DNA of 64,000 nucleotides from the NCBI RefSeq assembly GCF_050632395.1, contig NZ_CP192600.1:1488001-1552000 (forward strand), written 5' to 3'. Below, one piece after another: positions 25,603 through 33,384 of this stretch. The position numbers and the translations under genes are program-made. This DNA is from JAUYQR01 sp050632395 (GTDB lineage Bacteria > Pseudomonadota > Alphaproteobacteria > Rhodobacterales > Rhodobacteraceae). Each line of letters starts with the position of its first letter. Position 1 is the stretch's first letter. The notes beneath the pieces are model-generated. The model searched no databases, was not told the origin of the DNA, and saw only the letters and a list, made by a program, of their open reading frames with translations.

Positions 25603-26196
25603 ATGACAACGATCATCACGAGACTTTACCCAAGCAGCGCGGCGGCAAAGGCGGCTGTCGATGACCTTCTGGGTCGTGGCCACAGCGAGGATTACATCCA
25701 CATCCTTTCCCGCGAGGGCAAGGGGACCGTCACCCAGCGGCTGCGCTCGGCTCGGGTCAGCCCCGAGGCGGCGGCTGCCTATGCCGGGCCGGTTGCGGAC
25801 GGCAAGGTGCTGGTCGTGGTGCAGGCGCCGTTCAACCCGATCGGCGCTGCACGCCACGCCATCCGGGTGCTGGACAAACACCCCTCGCTGGATGTCGGCG
25901 TCGCGAACGAGAACGAGTATATCCGCGAGGACGCCCGTATCGAGGTAAGCAGCAGCATCTTGCGCGATCACCCGCTGTTCATGTCGAACAAGCACCGCCC
26001 GACAACGCATGGCCATATCCTTGGCAGCGACCCGATCATTCACGGCAAAACCAAAACCTCGGCGATCCCGGGCGGAGCCTACATGTCGACGAAGTTCTGG
26101 CCGATGAAACTGTTGTCGCCGTCGCGGGAAAAGACCTCGGCGCGCAATTCGGAGTGGCAGTTGTCGCGGCTGCTGGACCTGCCGACGATCATCTGA
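25603..26196 (+). CDS. Unidentified puc-operon distal protein
   Basis: 197 residues, 58 bp after pucC and followed by a terminator, so it is the last gene of the operon. Residues 1-95 (MTTIITRLYPSSAAAKAAVD, GHSEDYIHILSREG, DGKVLVVVQAPFNPIGAARHAI) resemble a small ferredoxin-like alpha/beta domain of the stress-protein type. The rest is polar, ending NSEWQLSRLLDLPTII. No signal peptide or membrane helix is seen. Its place matches pucD/pucE of Rhodobacter capsulatus, whose products stabilise LH2, but I cannot show homology by eye. Confidence 0.75.
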   Translation: MTTIITRLYPSSAAAKAAVDDLLGRGHSEDYIHILSREGKGTVTQRLRSARVSPEAAAAYAGPVADGKVLVVVQAPFNPIGAARHAIRVLDKHPSLDVGVANENEYIREDARIEVSSSILRDHPLFMSNKHRPTTHGHILGSDPIIHGKTKTSAIPGGAYMSTKFWPMKLLSPSREKTSARNSEWQLSRLLDLPTII

Positions 26197-26218
26197 GCGG
26201 GCGGTCGATCCAAAAGAA

Positions 26219-26247
26219 ACGGCGCGCCGATGAGGGCGCGCCGTTTT
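26219..26247 (+). terminator. Intrinsic terminator of the puc operon
   Basis: ACGGCGCGCC (26219-26228) pairs with GGCGCGCCGT (26235-26244) around GATGAG, followed by TTT: a 10-bp perfect stem, 23 bp after the stop of the last puc gene. It also separates puc from the convergent binding-protein gene. Confidence 0.88.
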
Positions 26248-26287
26248 GCGTTGAATGGGGTGGCGCATCGCAGCGCCACCCGCAGGA

Positions 26288-27916
26288 TCACATGCCGAGC
26301 GACGCTTTATAGAGCGCGATCTGGCTGTCCCGACCGATCTGGTCGGTGATCTTTTCCCATGCCGCGGCGATGGCATCTGCGGTTTCCTGCGCCGATGCGT
26401 ATTGCCCGGCATAGCCCTTGGCCAGTTCGTCCTCGGCTACCGAGTAATACTGGAAGATGCCGGGGATACGCGGTTCGATCGCGGCGTTGGGGTGGTTGTA
26501 GCTGTCGGCGTTCGATCCGAGGTAGTCTTCGACGAAGGCCCGGTCGTAGCCGGCCGCTTCCCATTCCGCGTAATCGAAGTGCGAGTTGCGGTAGGGCTGG
26601 AAGCCCGACGGATAGGCCGCCATCCAGAGCGACAAATCCTTGCCGCCGAGATGAGCAGCGGCAGACCATGCGGCCTTGCGCTTCTTCTCGTCGCCCGAGA
26701 CGCGGTTGGTGACGTAGACGCCCCAGCCGAGGTAGGCCATGTTCGGCGCGAAGTTCTCGGTCTCTTCCCAGGCGCCGGCGCCGTGGTTGTAGACCCTCTT
26801 GGCGCCAGGGTTGATCGAGAAGCCGACGACGTCACCGACGACCGAGGTGTCGGAGGTGCGGGCGTTGGATCCCACGTCGCCCCACCAGGTGACGCCAGCG
26901 CCGGTTCCGGCGAGGAACTGCGAGAAGGCGGTGGTGCCGGGGTCGGCGTTGATCTGGTCGGGCGGATAGGCCCCGGCCTTGATCAGGTCCATCACGTCCT
27001 GGATCGCCTGTACCCAGCCCGGGTTATTGACCCGCGGCTTCATCGTTTCGGGATCGAAGAGGAAGGCCGGATCGCTGGGGTGTTTCACATAAGCCGTGGC
27101 GCGGTCTTCCAGGAAGTAGAAGCCAAAGCCGCCCCAACCCTTCAGCGGGTCGAGGAAGCCGAAGGCCGGCGTTCCGGTCAGCGGATCTGTCTTGCCCATC
27201 ACGGCCAGAGACATGGCGTTGACATCTTCCCAATGGCTTGGCGCCTCGGCCATGCCCGAGATCGAGCCGTCGCCGAAGTAGTCCTTGCGGTAGGCGAACG
27301 TGTGGCAGTCGCCGTCGATCGAGATGCGGTAGGTCTTGCCTTCCCAAGTGCCGACGGGTGCCTTGAGGTAGTTCACATAGTCGTCCATGTCGATCTGGGC
27401 CTTGACCCAGTCGGGCATCTCGTCGAGGAGACCCTTGCTGGCGGTGTCGCCTTCCAAAGGAGCGCCCATCGCGAGGATGTCGAAGTCGACGGTGCCGGTT
27501 GCGATGTTCTGCTGCAGGCGCGGGTTGTAATCGGCCTGCGCGAGGTCGATCCAGTTGATCTTGGCGCCGGTGTAGGTTTCCCAACCTTTTAGGAGGCCCC
27601 GGAACAGGATGTTGTGCAGGCCGTTGTTGTTGATGCCGAAGAAGGTCAGTTCGACCCCGGCGAATTCGCCTTCGGCAACGTTGGCCTTGGTCGACCCAAG
27701 GCACATCTCGCCGACCTTCTGCCAATCGGCGTCGGTCGGGCTGCCCATGCCAACGCCGGGGATCTTAAGGATCTCGGCGCGGACGTTGTCTTGTGCGGCG
27801 GCCATCCGGGCCGACATCGGCAGGGCGGCAAGCGCGGTCAGCGCAGTCGCCCCTTGCAGCATCCGGCGGCGGCTTATGGTGGAGCGCACCATTGCCTCGT
27901 AAATCTCAACCTTCAC
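26288..27916 (-). CDS. Carbohydrate ABC transporter binding protein, extracellular solute-binding family 1
   Basis: 542 residues from a GTG at 27916, chosen because AGGGAGGA lies 6 nt upstream; the ATG at 27943 would precede that site. A Tat-type signal follows at residues 15-45 (TISRRRMLQGATALTALAAL, then AAAQ). The mature protein has the large two-lobed form of family 1 sugar-binding proteins: TFFGINNNGLHNILFRGLL, DFDILAMGAPLEGDT and ATYP-like MAAYPSGFQPYRNSH. It would feed the permeases at 21059-23091, from which puc separates it. Operator site 4 lies upstream and is shared with the ATPase gene. Confidence 0.87.
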   Translation of the reverse strand: MKVEIYEAMVRSTISRRRMLQGATALTALAALPMSARMAAAQDNVRAEILKIPGVGMGSPTDADWQKVGEMCLGSTKANVAEGEFAGVELTFFGINNNGLHNILFRGLLKGWETYTGAKINWIDLAQADYNPRLQQNIATGTVDFDILAMGAPLEGDTASKGLLDEMPDWVKAQIDMDDYVNYLKAPVGTWEGKTYRISIDGDCHTFAYRKDYFGDGSISGMAEAPSHWEDVNAMSLAVMGKTDPLTGTPAFGFLDPLKGWGGFGFYFLEDRATAYVKHPSDPAFLFDPETMKPRVNNPGWVQAIQDVMDLIKAGAYPPDQINADPGTTAFSQFLAGTGAGVTWWGDVGSNARTSDTSVVGDVVGFSINPGAKRVYNHGAGAWEETENFAPNMAYLGWGVYVTNRVSGDEKKRKAAWSAAAHLGGKDLSLWMAAYPSGFQPYRNSHFDYAEWEAAGYDRAFVEDYLGSNADSYNHPNAAIEPRIPGIFQYYSVAEDELAKGYAGQYASAQETADAIAAAWEKITDQIGRDSQIALYKASLGM

Positions 27917-28100
27917 GTTCAGTCCTCCCTTTGGACACCCCATGTCGGATCGGCGATCCCGGGGCGGTTTTCATTTGTTCGACGAAAGGCGCTTGGCGGT
28001 TTGTCCGGCCGTGACGTTCGACTTGACGGGACCTCCCCTTCCCGGTCTGGGCAGCCTTCGGGGCAAAGCTTCGCAAGGGTGGACCTGCCTGTCAAGATTC

Positions 28101-28117
28101 TAACATGTTAGTATGAT
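28101..28117. promoter_or_regulatory. Operator site 4 between the binding-protein and ATPase genes
   Basis: TAACATGTTAGTATGAT matches site 1 at the first eleven positions and keeps the ATG-spaced second half. It lies 185 bp from the binding-protein start and 62 bp before the ATPase ATG. On the plus strand TAACAT is in the -10 position of a possible promoter, but no convincing -35 is seen, so here a normal leader with a ribosome site would follow. Confidence 0.7.
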
Positions 28118-28178
28118 CAGCAGGTGGACAGCCCGGCGTCTGACCGCTAGCTTTTCCCAAAATTGGGGGACGTGCCTG

Positions 28179-29243
28179 ATGGGCGAAGTGACGATCCGCG
28201 ATCTGAAGAAGTTCTACGGCGGGATTCAGGTGATCCACGGCCTAGACCTCGACATTGCCGATGGCGAGTTCGTCGTGCTGGTCGGGCCGTCGGGCTGTGG
28301 CAAGTCCACGCTGTTGCGGATGATCGCGGGGCTGGAGGAAGTGTCTAGCGGCGATATCCGTATCGGCGAGCGGCGGGTGAACAACCTGCCACCGTCGGAG
28401 CGTGACATCGCGATGGTCTTTCAGAACTACGCGCTTTACCCGCACAAGACGGTCGCGGCGAACATGGGCTTCGCGCTGAAGATGCGCGGGATGGACAAGT
28501 CCGAGATCGACAAGCGCGTGGTGCGCGCCGCAGAGATTCTGGGCCTGACGCCTTATCTTGACCGGTTCCCCCGTGCGCTTTCAGGTGGTCAGCGCCAGCG
28601 GGTGGCGATGGGCCGCGCCATTGTTCGCGATCCGCAGGTGTTCCTGTTCGACGAGCCGTTGTCGAACCTTGACGCGAAGTTGCGTGTCCAGATGCGCACC
28701 GAGATCCGCGAGCTGCACCTGCGGCTGAAGACCACCACCGTCTACGTCACGCATGACCAGATCGAGGCGATGACGATGGCTGACAAGATCGTGGTCATGC
28801 AGGGCGGCCGGATCGAGCAGGTCGGCCCGCCGTTGGAGTTGTATGACCGTCCGGTGAATACGTTCGTCGCAAGCTTCATCGGCAGCCCGTCGATGAACAT
28901 GGTGGTGGGGAAGATCGTCGACCACGCTGGGGTTCGGAAGGTCGAGGCGGGCGGGGCGCTTTTGCCCCTGCCGTCGGGATCCACGGTCGAGGTTGGCCGC
29001 GAGGTGACCTACGGCATCCGCCCCGAGGCGTTGACCGCAGGCGGGCAGGGGCTTTCCGGCACCGTCGCCGTGGTGGAACCGACCGGGTCTGAAACCCATG
29101 TCGTCTTGCGCGTGAACGGGCAGGATATCGTCGGCATGTTCCGCGACCGCGTTGCCTTCCGTCCCGGGGATGCGCTGACCTTTGCGCCCGACCCGGAAAT
29201 GGTGCATCTGTTTGACCGGACAACGGGGGTTCGGCTGGCGTGA
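28179..29243 (+). CDS. CUT1 ABC transporter ATP-binding protein (MalK/UgpC-like)
   Basis: 354 residues from the ATG at 28179, preferred because GGGGGA lies about 9 nt upstream; an ATG at 28113 is inside operator site 4 and would add non-family residues. Motifs are Walker A GPSGCGKST, signature LSGGQRQRVAMGRAI, Walker B VFLFDEPLSNLD and YVTHDQIEAMTMADK. A C-terminal TOBE domain starts near residue 240 (GSPSMNMVVGKI). It energises the sugar permeases at 21059-23091. It is first in an operon with a mutarotase and a ribokinase. Confidence 0.91.
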   Translation: MGEVTIRDLKKFYGGIQVIHGLDLDIADGEFVVLVGPSGCGKSTLLRMIAGLEEVSSGDIRIGERRVNNLPPSERDIAMVFQNYALYPHKTVAANMGFALKMRGMDKSEIDKRVVRAAEILGLTPYLDRFPRALSGGQRQRVAMGRAIVRDPQVFLFDEPLSNLDAKLRVQMRTEIRELHLRLKTTTVYVTHDQIEAMTMADKIVVMQGGRIEQVGPPLELYDRPVNTFVASFIGSPSMNMVVGKIVDHAGVRKVEAGGALLPLPSGSTVEVGREVTYGIRPEALTAGGQGLSGTVAVVEPTGSETHVVLRVNGQDIVGMFRDRVAFRPGDALTFAPDPEMVHLFDRTTGVRLA

Positions 29244-29251
29244 CGGAAAGA

Positions 29252-29303
29252 GCGGGGGTTTCACACCCCCGCACCCCCGTGGGATATTTGATGAAGGGGA
29301 AGC
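29252..29303 (+). repeat. Hairpin plus GGATATTT dispersed repeat, copy 1
   Basis: GCGGGGGT (29252-29259) pairs with ACCCCCGC (29265-29272) around TTCAC, followed by CACCCCCGTGGGATATTT and GAAGGGGAAGC. The same plan recurs at 43096, 43848 and 47862. Here it lies inside an operon, between the ATPase and mutarotase genes. Confidence 0.7.
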
Positions 29304-29319
29304 CGGGGAGGGCTTGCAG

Positions 29320-29772
29320 ATGCTGAAGGGTATCGACAACCGGCTGAACGCCGAAGTGCTGGGTGTTTTGCGTGCGATGGGGCATGGCGATGTGCTGATC
29401 GTGTCGGACACCAACTTTCCGGCAGACTCCGTTGCGCGGGCAACGGTGACGGGCAAGCTTTTGCGGATGGAGAATCTGACCTGCGGCGAGGCGGTGAACG
29501 CGATCCTGTCGGTCCTGCCGCTGGACACGTTTGTCGATGATTTCGCAGGGCGGATGGAGGTGGTCGGAGCGCCGCACGAAATACCGACGGTGCAAGCCGA
29601 GGTGCAGGCCGAGATCGACCGCGCCGAAGGGCGCGCGCGGCCGATGCTCTCGATTGAGCGATTCGCATTCTATGACATGGCGCGGCAGGCCTATGCGGTG
29701 ATCCAGACCGGTGAACGCAGGTTCTACGGCTGCTTCATGTTCCGCAAGGGCGTGATCCCCCCGGAGGCATGA
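29320..29772 (+). CDS. RbsD/FucU-family sugar mutarotase, copy 2
   Basis: 150 residues from the ATG at 29320 (GGGAGGG 7 nt upstream). AMGHGDVLIVSDTNFPA carries the active-site His and Asp. The terminal FYGCFMFRKGV matches copy 1 at 20510 (YGCFILKKGV). The two share the N-terminal MLKGID pattern and spacing but differ at about half the positions. It is coupled to the ribokinase by ATGA. A FucU-type mutarotase next to a kinase suggests rapid anomer exchange of an imported pentose or 6-deoxyhexose. Confidence 0.88.
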   Translation: MLKGIDNRLNAEVLGVLRAMGHGDVLIVSDTNFPADSVARATVTGKLLRMENLTCGEAVNAILSVLPLDTFVDDFAGRMEVVGAPHEIPTVQAEVQAEIDRAEGRARPMLSIERFAFYDMARQAYAVIQTGERRFYGCFMFRKGVIPPEA

Positions 29773-30707
29773 GAATGAAACCGATTGTGATTCTTGGAAT
29801 TTTCGTGGCCGATACCGCCTACCGCGCCGATCGCCAGCCGAAGATGGGCGAGACGATCCTTGGCAATTCCTTCGTGCTGGGACCGGGTGGCAAGGGGTCG
29901 AACCAGGCTGTTGCCGCGGCGATGGCCCAGTCTGGGACTGGCGGGCGCACGCATTTCATCACCCGGCTTGGACGCGACGCCTTTGCCGACATCGCGCGGG
30001 CGACTTGGGCGAAAGCGGGGGTGCATCCCGAGGTGACCGAGGATGCGGAAAGCTATACCGGCGCCGCTTACATCTTCATCGAGAATGCCACCGGCAACAA
30101 CGCGATCATCGTGGCGCCAGGTGCTGCTGGCCGCGTATCCGTCGAAGATGTCGAGGCGCGCCGTGAACTGATTGAAAGCGCTGCCACATTCGTCACACAG
30201 CTGGAACAGCCGATCCCCGCCGCGCGCCGCGCGCTGGAGATCGCCCGCGGTGCTGGCGTGCGGACCATCCTGAACCCGGCACCCGCCGCGCCACTTGATG
30301 ACGCGATGCTGGCGCTGTGCGATTTCGTCACGCCGAACGAATCCGAGGCCGAGGCGCTGACCGGGCTGCCCGTCACCACGATCGAGGAGGCCGAGCGCGC
30401 CGCCGACGCGCTTCTTGCGCGTGGGGTCGGGGCGGCGGTGATCACCCTTGGCGGCAACGGCGCGCTTTACCGGGACAAAAGCCGGTCTGTGCATGTGCCC
30501 GTCATCTCGTCTGGTCCGGTGGTCGAAACCACCGGTGCGGGTGATGCGTTCAACGGCGGTTTTGCCGTCGCACTGTCCGAAGGGATGGACGTGGTCGATG
30601 CCGTGCGCTTTGGCTGCGCCACGGCAGGCATTTCCGTTACCCGCCCGGGCACGGCGCCTGCAATGCCCTCGCGCGCGGAAATCGACGCGCGGCTGGCGCA
30701 GGGCTGA
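29769..30707 (+). CDS. Ribokinase-like PfkB carbohydrate kinase, copy 2
   Basis: 312 residues, overlapping the mutarotase stop (ATGA). GPGGKGSNQAVAAAM is the N-terminal PfkB motif and ETTGAGDAFNGGFAVALSEG the catalytic motif with Asp in GAGD. LNPAPAAPLDD and PNESEAEALTG are strong ribokinase features, more so than in copy 1 at 14150. It phosphorylates ribose or a related sugar with ATP. It is the last gene of the transporter operon; a Pho box lies immediately after the stop. Confidence 0.88.
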   Translation: MRMKPIVILGIFVADTAYRADRQPKMGETILGNSFVLGPGGKGSNQAVAAAMAQSGTGGRTHFITRLGRDAFADIARATWAKAGVHPEVTEDAESYTGAAYIFIENATGNNAIIVAPGAAGRVSVEDVEARRELIESAATFVTQLEQPIPAARRALEIARGAGVRTILNPAPAAPLDDAMLALCDFVTPNESEAEALTGLPVTTIEEAERAADALLARGVGAAVITLGGNGALYRDKSRSVHVPVISSGPVVETTGAGDAFNGGFAVALSEGMDVVDAVRFGCATAGISVTRPGTAPAMPSRAEIDARLAQG

Positions 30708-30708
30708 C

Positions 30709-30726
30709 GCGTCACACGGGTGTTAC
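30709..30726 (+). promoter_or_regulatory. Candidate Pho box upstream of pstS
   Basis: GCGTCAC-ACGG-GTGTTAC: two 7-bp direct repeats with a 4-bp spacer, the layout of PhoB sites (consensus CTGTCAT-N4-CTGTCAT). Five of seven bases match in each half. It is 87 bp before the pstS ATG. PhoB is encoded at the end of the same operon, so autoregulation under phosphate limitation is likely. Confidence 0.65.
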
Positions 30727-30812
30727 AAAACCTACGCATACCCGTCACGAACCGGGCCTAGACCCTGCGCCAAGGGCCGACTCGGGCTCTCGTCGCAACC
30801 AAGGAGTGACCT

Positions 30813-31865
30813 ATGCGTCTTGTAAATCTCACCGTCTCGGCGATCGCTATCGCTGCGGCCGCCACGGCCGCCGATGCCCGCGATCAGGTTCAGGTGACCG
30901 GTTCCTCGACCGTGCTGCCCTATGCCACCATCGTGGCGGAAGCCTTTGGCGAAAACTTCGATTTCCCCACGCCGGTCATTGAAGGCGGCGGGTCGGGTGC
31001 GGGTCGCAAGAAGCTGTGCGAAGGTGTGGGCGAAAACACCGTCGACATCGCCAACTCGTCCAGCCGCATCGCGCAGTCGGACATCGACCTTTGCGCGACG
31101 AACGGCGTGACGGAAATCATGGAAGTCCGCTTCGGCTATGACGGGATCGTCTTCGCCTCGGACGTGAACGGCCCCGAGTTCGCGCTGACCCCGGCAGATG
31201 TCTATTCCGCGCTGGCCGCCAAGGTGGTCAAGGACGGCGCAATCGCCGACAACGCGGCGACCAAGTGGTCCGAAGTGAACCCGGCGCTGCCGGATCAGGA
31301 AATCCTTGCCTACATCCCTGGCACCAAGCACGGCACGCGTGAAGTGTTCGACACCAAGGTGATCGTCGAGGGCTGCAAGGCCACCGGCGCGCATGACCTT
31401 TTCCTTGCAACCGCCGAAGGCGCGGACGACAAGGAAAAGAAAGCCAACGCCGACAAGGCCTGCAACGAGCTGCGCACCGATGGCCGGTCGGTCGACATCG
31501 ACGGCGACTATACCGAGACGCTGGCGCGTCTGGATGCGGACAAGACCGCCGTCGGCGTGTTCGGCCTGTCGTTCTACCAAAACAACACCGACAAGCTGCG
31601 TGTCGCCTCGATGAATGGGGTGGTGCCTTCGGTTGAGACCATCGCTGCCGGCGACTACCCGGTGTCGCGCCCGCTCTACTTCTACGTCAAGAAGGCGCAC
31701 ATCGGCGTAATCCCCGGCCTTAAGGAGTACATCGAGTTCTTCGTCAGCGACGACATGGCTGGCCCGGATGGCCCGCTGGCCGAGTATGGCCTCGTGTCCG
31801 ACCCGGAACTGGCCGCGACGCAAGCTGCCGTTGCTGCCGAAACGCCGATGGGCCCGCTGGAATAA
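30813..31865 (+). CDS. pstS: Phosphate ABC transporter, periplasmic binding protein PstS
   Basis: 350 residues. A signal peptide covers about residues 1-22 (LVNLTVSAIAIAAAATAADA). VTGSSTVLPYATIVAEAFGE and EGGGSGAGRKKLCEG are the phosphate-binding loops of the PstS family with high-affinity uptake. RPLYFYVKKAHIG and GVFGLSFYQNNTDKLR are also typical. It has a good AAGGAGT ribosome site. The hairpin at 31876, just after the stop, should keep pstS mRNA abundant relative to pstC. Confidence 0.93.
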   Translation: MRLVNLTVSAIAIAAAATAADARDQVQVTGSSTVLPYATIVAEAFGENFDFPTPVIEGGGSGAGRKKLCEGVGENTVDIANSSSRIAQSDIDLCATNGVTEIMEVRFGYDGIVFASDVNGPEFALTPADVYSALAAKVVKDGAIADNAATKWSEVNPALPDQEILAYIPGTKHGTREVFDTKVIVEGCKATGAHDLFLATAEGADDKEKKANADKACNELRTDGRSVDIDGDYTETLARLDADKTAVGVFGLSFYQNNTDKLRVASMNGVVPSVETIAAGDYPVSRPLYFYVKKAHIGVIPGLKEYIEFFVSDDMAGPDGPLAEYGLVSDPELAATQAAVAAETPMGPLE

Positions 31866-31875
31866 GCATAGCTTC

Positions 31876-31897
31876 GGGCGGCGCTACGGCGCCGCCC
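31876..31897 (+). repeat. GC-rich hairpin between pstS and pstC
   Basis: GGGCGGCG (31876-31883) pairs with CGCCGCCC (31890-31897) around CTACGG. There is no T-run, so this looks like an mRNA-stabilising or partial attenuation element after the binding-protein gene. Confidence 0.7.
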
Positions 31898-31920
31898 GTT
31901 CCCTTTCGCCGGAATGCCAG

Positions 31921-33384
31921 ATGACCGTTTTCCTTCTTCTTTGCCTTATGCTGGTGCTGGCCGCCGCCGCCTTCGTGGTTTGCCGCGCCCGCGCCTTGGC
32001 CTTGTCCGGTGGCAAGATCGGGGTGCTGCATTCGCTTCCGGGCTACTATGGCTGGCACGGCGCGATCATGGTCCTGCTGCCCGGCCTTCTGACACTCCTT
32101 TTGTGGCTGATCGTGCAGCCCATGGTGATCGAAAACCGGATCTCCGCTGACCTGCCCCCCGAGCTTACCGCCGACGATACTGCCCGCGCGCTGGCGATGG
32201 CGGATGTCCGGCGTCTGGCTGCCGGTCTGGATGTGGCGATTGCCGCGGGGGCCGTGACTGTGGGCGCAGACGGCACGCCGCAGATTGCCGGCAACGGCAC
32301 GATGCGCGAGGCACTGGCCGAGGCGGGTGTGGCGCTGGCCGAAGACGTGTCGCCGCAGATCCTGACGGCAGCGCAATCCTACCGTGGCCTCAGCGCGACC
32401 GGCGCCGTCTGGCGTGCGCTTGCGGTGCTGGCTGTAGCGCTTGCCGGGTTTGCCATGGCGGTGCGGATGACCGAGCCCGACCTGCGCGCCCGTAACCGCG
32501 TGGAGGGCGTGGTTCAAGGGTTGTTGATGGCGGCGTCGACCATCGCGATCCTGACCACCGTGGGCATCGTCTGGTCGATGCTTTCAGAGACCTTCAACTT
32601 CTTTTCGATGTATCCCGCCGCCGATTTCTTCTTTGGACTGACCTGGTCGCCGAATTTTCGGGGCGACAGCGAGCTTGGGTTCATCCCGCTACTGTGGGGC
32701 ACGCTTTACATCAGCCTGATCTCCATGCTGGTGGCGGTGCCGATCGGACTTTTCGCGGCGATCTATCTGGCCGAATACGCCACGCCCACGGTGCGCGCCT
32801 GGGTGAAGCCGCTGATCGAGGTGATCGCCGGGATCCCGACCGTGGTATTCGGCTTGTTCGCGCTGGTGACGGTCGGGCCGTTCCTGCGCGATTATTTTGC
32901 GGAACCCCTGGGCCTTGGCAACAGCGGCTCATCCGTGATGACAGCCGGTATCGTGATCGGCATCCTGAACATTCCGTTCATCTCGTCCTTGGCGGATGAC
33001 ATCATCAACGCGGTGCCGCAGTCTTTGCGCGACGGGTCATACGGCCTTGGCGCGACCAAGTCGGAAACCGTGCGTCAGGTGATCCTGCCGGCAGCACTTC
33101 CCGGTATCGTCGGCGCGGTGCTTCTGGCCGCCAGCCGCGCCATTGGCGAGACGATGATCGTGTCGATGGGGGCGGGGGCAGCGGCGAAGCTGGACCTGAA
33201 CCCGTTCGAGGCGATGACCACGATGACGGTGAAGATCGTCGGCCAGTTGACCGGCGACACCGACTTCGCCTCGCCCGAAACGCTGGTGGCCTTTGCGCTG
33301 GGGATGACACTGTTCGTCATTACCCTCGGCCTCAACATCCTTGCCCTCTACGTCGTGCGGAAATACCGGGAGCAGTACGAATGA
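31921..33384 (+). CDS. pstC: Phosphate ABC transporter permease PstC (long form)
   Basis: 487 residues from the ATG at 31921; an upstream in-frame start would lie inside pstS. The classic permease core occupies the last 260 residues: LYISLISMLVAVPIGLFAAIYLAEYA, then the docking loop DGSYGLGATKSETVRQVILPAALPG. The first 200 residues add helices and a periplasmic segment, a feature of the alphaproteobacterial PstC variant. It forms the phosphate channel with PstA. The stop overlaps pstA (ATGA). Confidence 0.92.
   Translation: MTVFLLLCLMLVLAAAAFVVCRARALALSGGKIGVLHSLPGYYGWHGAIMVLLPGLLTLLLWLIVQPMVIENRISADLPPELTADDTARALAMADVRRLAAGLDVAIAAGAVTVGADGTPQIAGNGTMREALAEAGVALAEDVSPQILTAAQSYRGLSATGAVWRALAVLAVALAGFAMAVRMTEPDLRARNRVEGVVQGLLMAASTIAILTTVGIVWSMLSETFNFFSMYPAADFFFGLTWSPNFRGDSELGFIPLLWGTLYISLISMLVAVPIGLFAAIYLAEYATPTVRAWVKPLIEVIAGIPTVVFGLFALVTVGPFLRDYFAEPLGLGNSGSSVMTAGIVIGILNIPFISSLADDIINAVPQSLRDGSYGLGATKSETVRQVILPAALPGIVGAVLLAASRAIGETMIVSMGAGAAAKLDLNPFEAMTTMTVKIVGQLTGDTDFASPETLVAFALGMTLFVITLGLNILALYVVRKYREQYE

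Noticed and set aside
28113..28178. A longer start for the ATP-binding protein at 28113
   Set aside because: The first 22 residues are not like the family, and a ribosome site precedes 28179. Unlike the permease gene, no good -35 supports a leaderless start.
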